DNA of 34,176 nucleotides from a bacterium HR24 (GTDB lineage Bacteria > Chloroflexota > Dehalococcoidia > SM23-28-2 > HRBIN24), in contig BEIA01000011.1 of the NCBI GenBank assembly GCA_002898715.1, positions 1-34,176 of the forward strand, given 5' to 3'. Below the pieces are notes generated by a model, which saw nothing but the letters and a program-made list of their open reading frames with translations, ran no database searches and was not told the origin of the DNA. Of the stretch, positions 33,055 to 34,176 are shown one piece after another. Positions within the stretch are counted from its first letter, which is position 1. Each line of letters opens with the position of its first letter. A program made the position numbers and the translations under genes.

Positions 33055-34031
33055 TGTGACCTACCGTCCAGCAATTTCAGCTGTGCAGCCTTAGGGGTGC
33101 TCTCTTCAGTGCCCGCGAAGGTCAGATCTTGTTCGAACCTGAATTTTGACCCCTCTAGGTAGTCTCGGATGATCTCGATAGCTATCCAATATCGGTTGAG
33201 CCTCTGGGCTGCTTCACCAGTGACGTTGCTGCCCGCAAACGGGTCGAGCACCACATCCCCTGGCTCAGTCAAGAACCGGATAAAAAATTCGGGCAAGCCA
33301 ATAGGATAACGAGCGGGGTGGGGCTTGATACCCATTTCGGAGCATCTGCGCAAGTAGTAGCTGTTGGACTCAGTATTGGCGATAGCAAGGAAGTTGGGCG
33401 GAATGGCCCCACCCCTGTTATTGTTGAACTTGTGCGAGATGTCATGGCCTGAGGGCCGCAGCTTGGGAACATAGCCCTTCTGCAGAAGTTCACGCATTGA
33501 CGGACTGTAGTCCTTGAGCACTCGCATGTTGTCGGCCTTTGGCTGGGGACTTTTGCAAAGCCACCAGATGTAATCTACGGCGTCCTTCACCCGTATGCGA
33601 CGCACAGTCACCCACTCGGCGGGGCTGGGGAGACGCGCTGTATTGAACCAGTAAAAGTCTTGGGCCAAATAGAACGGTCTCTGCGGCCGGTTGCACAAGT
33701 AAATGAGAAGCTCGAACGCATACAACGACTTGACTGGCATGGCTGCACGCCAGCTGCCTCCTAGGTGGATGACGATGCTGCCGTCAGGTCTAAGAACTCG
33801 CCATAGTTCATCGGCGAACGGCTTGAACCACTCCACGTACTGCTCAGGCTCTACATTCCCGTATTCCTTTTTGCGCCGCAAGGCAAAAGGAGGGGACGTC
33901 ATTATCAGGTTGATAGATTCATCAGGCAAGAGAGGCAAGACTTTGAGCGCATCGGCAACGAATGCTGCCCCGATGCTCGTTCGGTAATATGGCTGTGGCA
34001 TTGCCCTTAAGATCTCTTCGAATTGCACCAT
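33036..34031 (-). CDS. Site-specific DNA methyltransferase, beta class (m4C or m6A)
   Basis: This 331-residue enzyme transfers a methyl group from S-adenosylmethionine to an exocyclic amino group in DNA. The catalytic motif IV, TSPPFAL, is near the N-terminus. The cofactor motif I, DPFAGSNVTGEAA, is near the C-terminus, with the target-recognition region between them; this is the beta-class order. TSPPF is typical of N4-cytosine enzymes such as M.PvuII, so m4C is favoured, but N6-adenine is not excluded. In-frame TTG (34049) and GTG (34043) codons lie upstream. The ATG at 34031 has GGAGG 5 nt before it and is preferred. It begins 34 bp after the guaA stop. G+C is visibly lower (53% in the sampled 60 bases 33301-33360, against 65% at 16381-16440), which suggests acquisition by transfer. 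Confidence 0.9.
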   Translation of the reverse strand: MVQFEEILRAMPQPYYRTSIGAAFVADALKVLPLLPDESINLIMTSPPFALRRKKEYGNVEPEQYVEWFKPFADELWRVLRPDGSIVIHLGGSWRAAMPVKSLYAFELLIYLCNRPQRPFYLAQDFYWFNTARLPSPAEWVTVRRIRVKDAVDYIWWLCKSPQPKADNMRVLKDYSPSMRELLQKGYVPKLRPSGHDISHKFNNNRGGAIPPNFLAIANTESNSYYLRRCSEMGIKPHPARYPIGLPEFFIRFLTEPGDVVLDPFAGSNVTGEAAQRLNRYWIAIEIIRDYLEGSKFRFEQDLTFAGTEESTPKAAQLKLLDGRSQWTAES

Positions 34032-34064
34032 ACGGCCCTCCACGGGCAATATTTTGGGCGCTTC

Positions 34065-34176
34065 TCACTCCCACTCAATGGTGCCGGGGGGCTTGGAGGT
34101 GATGTCGTAGACGACGCGGTTCACGCCCGGCACCTCGTTGACGATACGGGACGAGATGCGCGCCAGCACGTCATAT
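34065..34176 (-). CDS. guaA: GMP synthase (glutamine-hydrolysing), C-terminal end
   Basis: The last 36 codons of a gene that continues beyond the right edge. The translation includes [20 protein letters not shown] and then [12 protein letters not shown] before the TGA. This is the invariant C-terminus of GuaA, the dimerisation domain of the enzyme that turns XMP into GMP with glutamine nitrogen. Its G+C-rich codons contrast with the methyltransferase gene that follows. Confidence 0.95.
   Translation of the reverse strand, partial: YDVLARISSRIVNEVPGVNRVVYDITSKPPGTIEWE

Overview
The window is about 34 kb of high-G+C bacterial chromosome (roughly two thirds G+C outside the right-hand restriction-modification genes). 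No ribosomal marker is present, so taxonomy is inference. A Gram-positive-type or Chloroflexota-like thermophile or soil/hot-spring lineage fits best: it has a GlnR-type nitrogen regulator, an 11-subunit nuo operon, many GTG/TTG starts, and Lys/Glu/Ala-rich extensions. Chloroflexota is my preferred guess, held at low confidence.

Layout from left to right. (1) 1-2696, minus strand: a dTDP/UDP-sugar operon (SDR epimerase, RmlD-like reductase, RmlC-like cupin epimerase, then an unrecognised CDS cut by the window edge), read from a clear TTGACC-17-TAAGAT promoter at 2784-2812. (2) 2873-3694, minus: a DUF6544-like protein, probably on a leaderless transcript. (3) 3936-10301, plus: a nitrogen-assimilation cluster glnR - amt - glnK - glnA (GSI-beta type) - glnA (GSI-alpha type) - NarL-type response regulator. 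The regulator has a degenerate receiver like actinobacterial GlnR, and the DNA after it carries four half-sites GTAAC/T spaced exactly 11 bp apart, with two more before the first glnA. (4) 10543-11082, plus: an ECF-type sigma factor with no neighbouring anti-sigma gene. (5) 11087-21895, minus: nuoABCDHIJKLMN, a complex I operon without nuoEFG; NuoC carries an unusual C-terminal tail of three long helical repeats. (6) 21997-28780, minus: valS, a split biotin-dependent carboxylase alpha subunit (biotin carboxylase plus biotin carrier) and thrS. (7) 28800-31663, minus: a small membrane protein, tRNA-Val(GAC), purE, purD and an OsmC-family protein. (8) 31681-34176, minus: a TfoX-N-like protein, a Type II restriction-modification pair of visibly lower G+C (HNH endonuclease plus beta-class methyltransferase), and the C-terminus of guaA.

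How the parts work together: amt imports ammonium, the PII protein reports the nitrogen/energy state, two different glutamine synthetases assimilate ammonium, and the upstream GlnR-like protein is the obvious transcription factor for the set. The nuo operon encodes the membrane arm and the quinone-facing part of the peripheral arm of a proton-pumping quinone reductase, whose electron-input module must come from elsewhere or be a different donor protein. guaA, purD and purE form a loose purine group into which the restriction-modification pair appears to have been inserted.

The most interesting signals are the GlnR circuit with its 11-bp-phased operators, the triplicated NuoC tail (two copies share a perfect 71-nt direct repeat), and a recurring arrangement in which a G/C-rich hairpin is fused to the -10 element of the next promoter. 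No CRISPR array, insertion sequence or prophage was seen. No gene-free stretch exceeds 300 bases.
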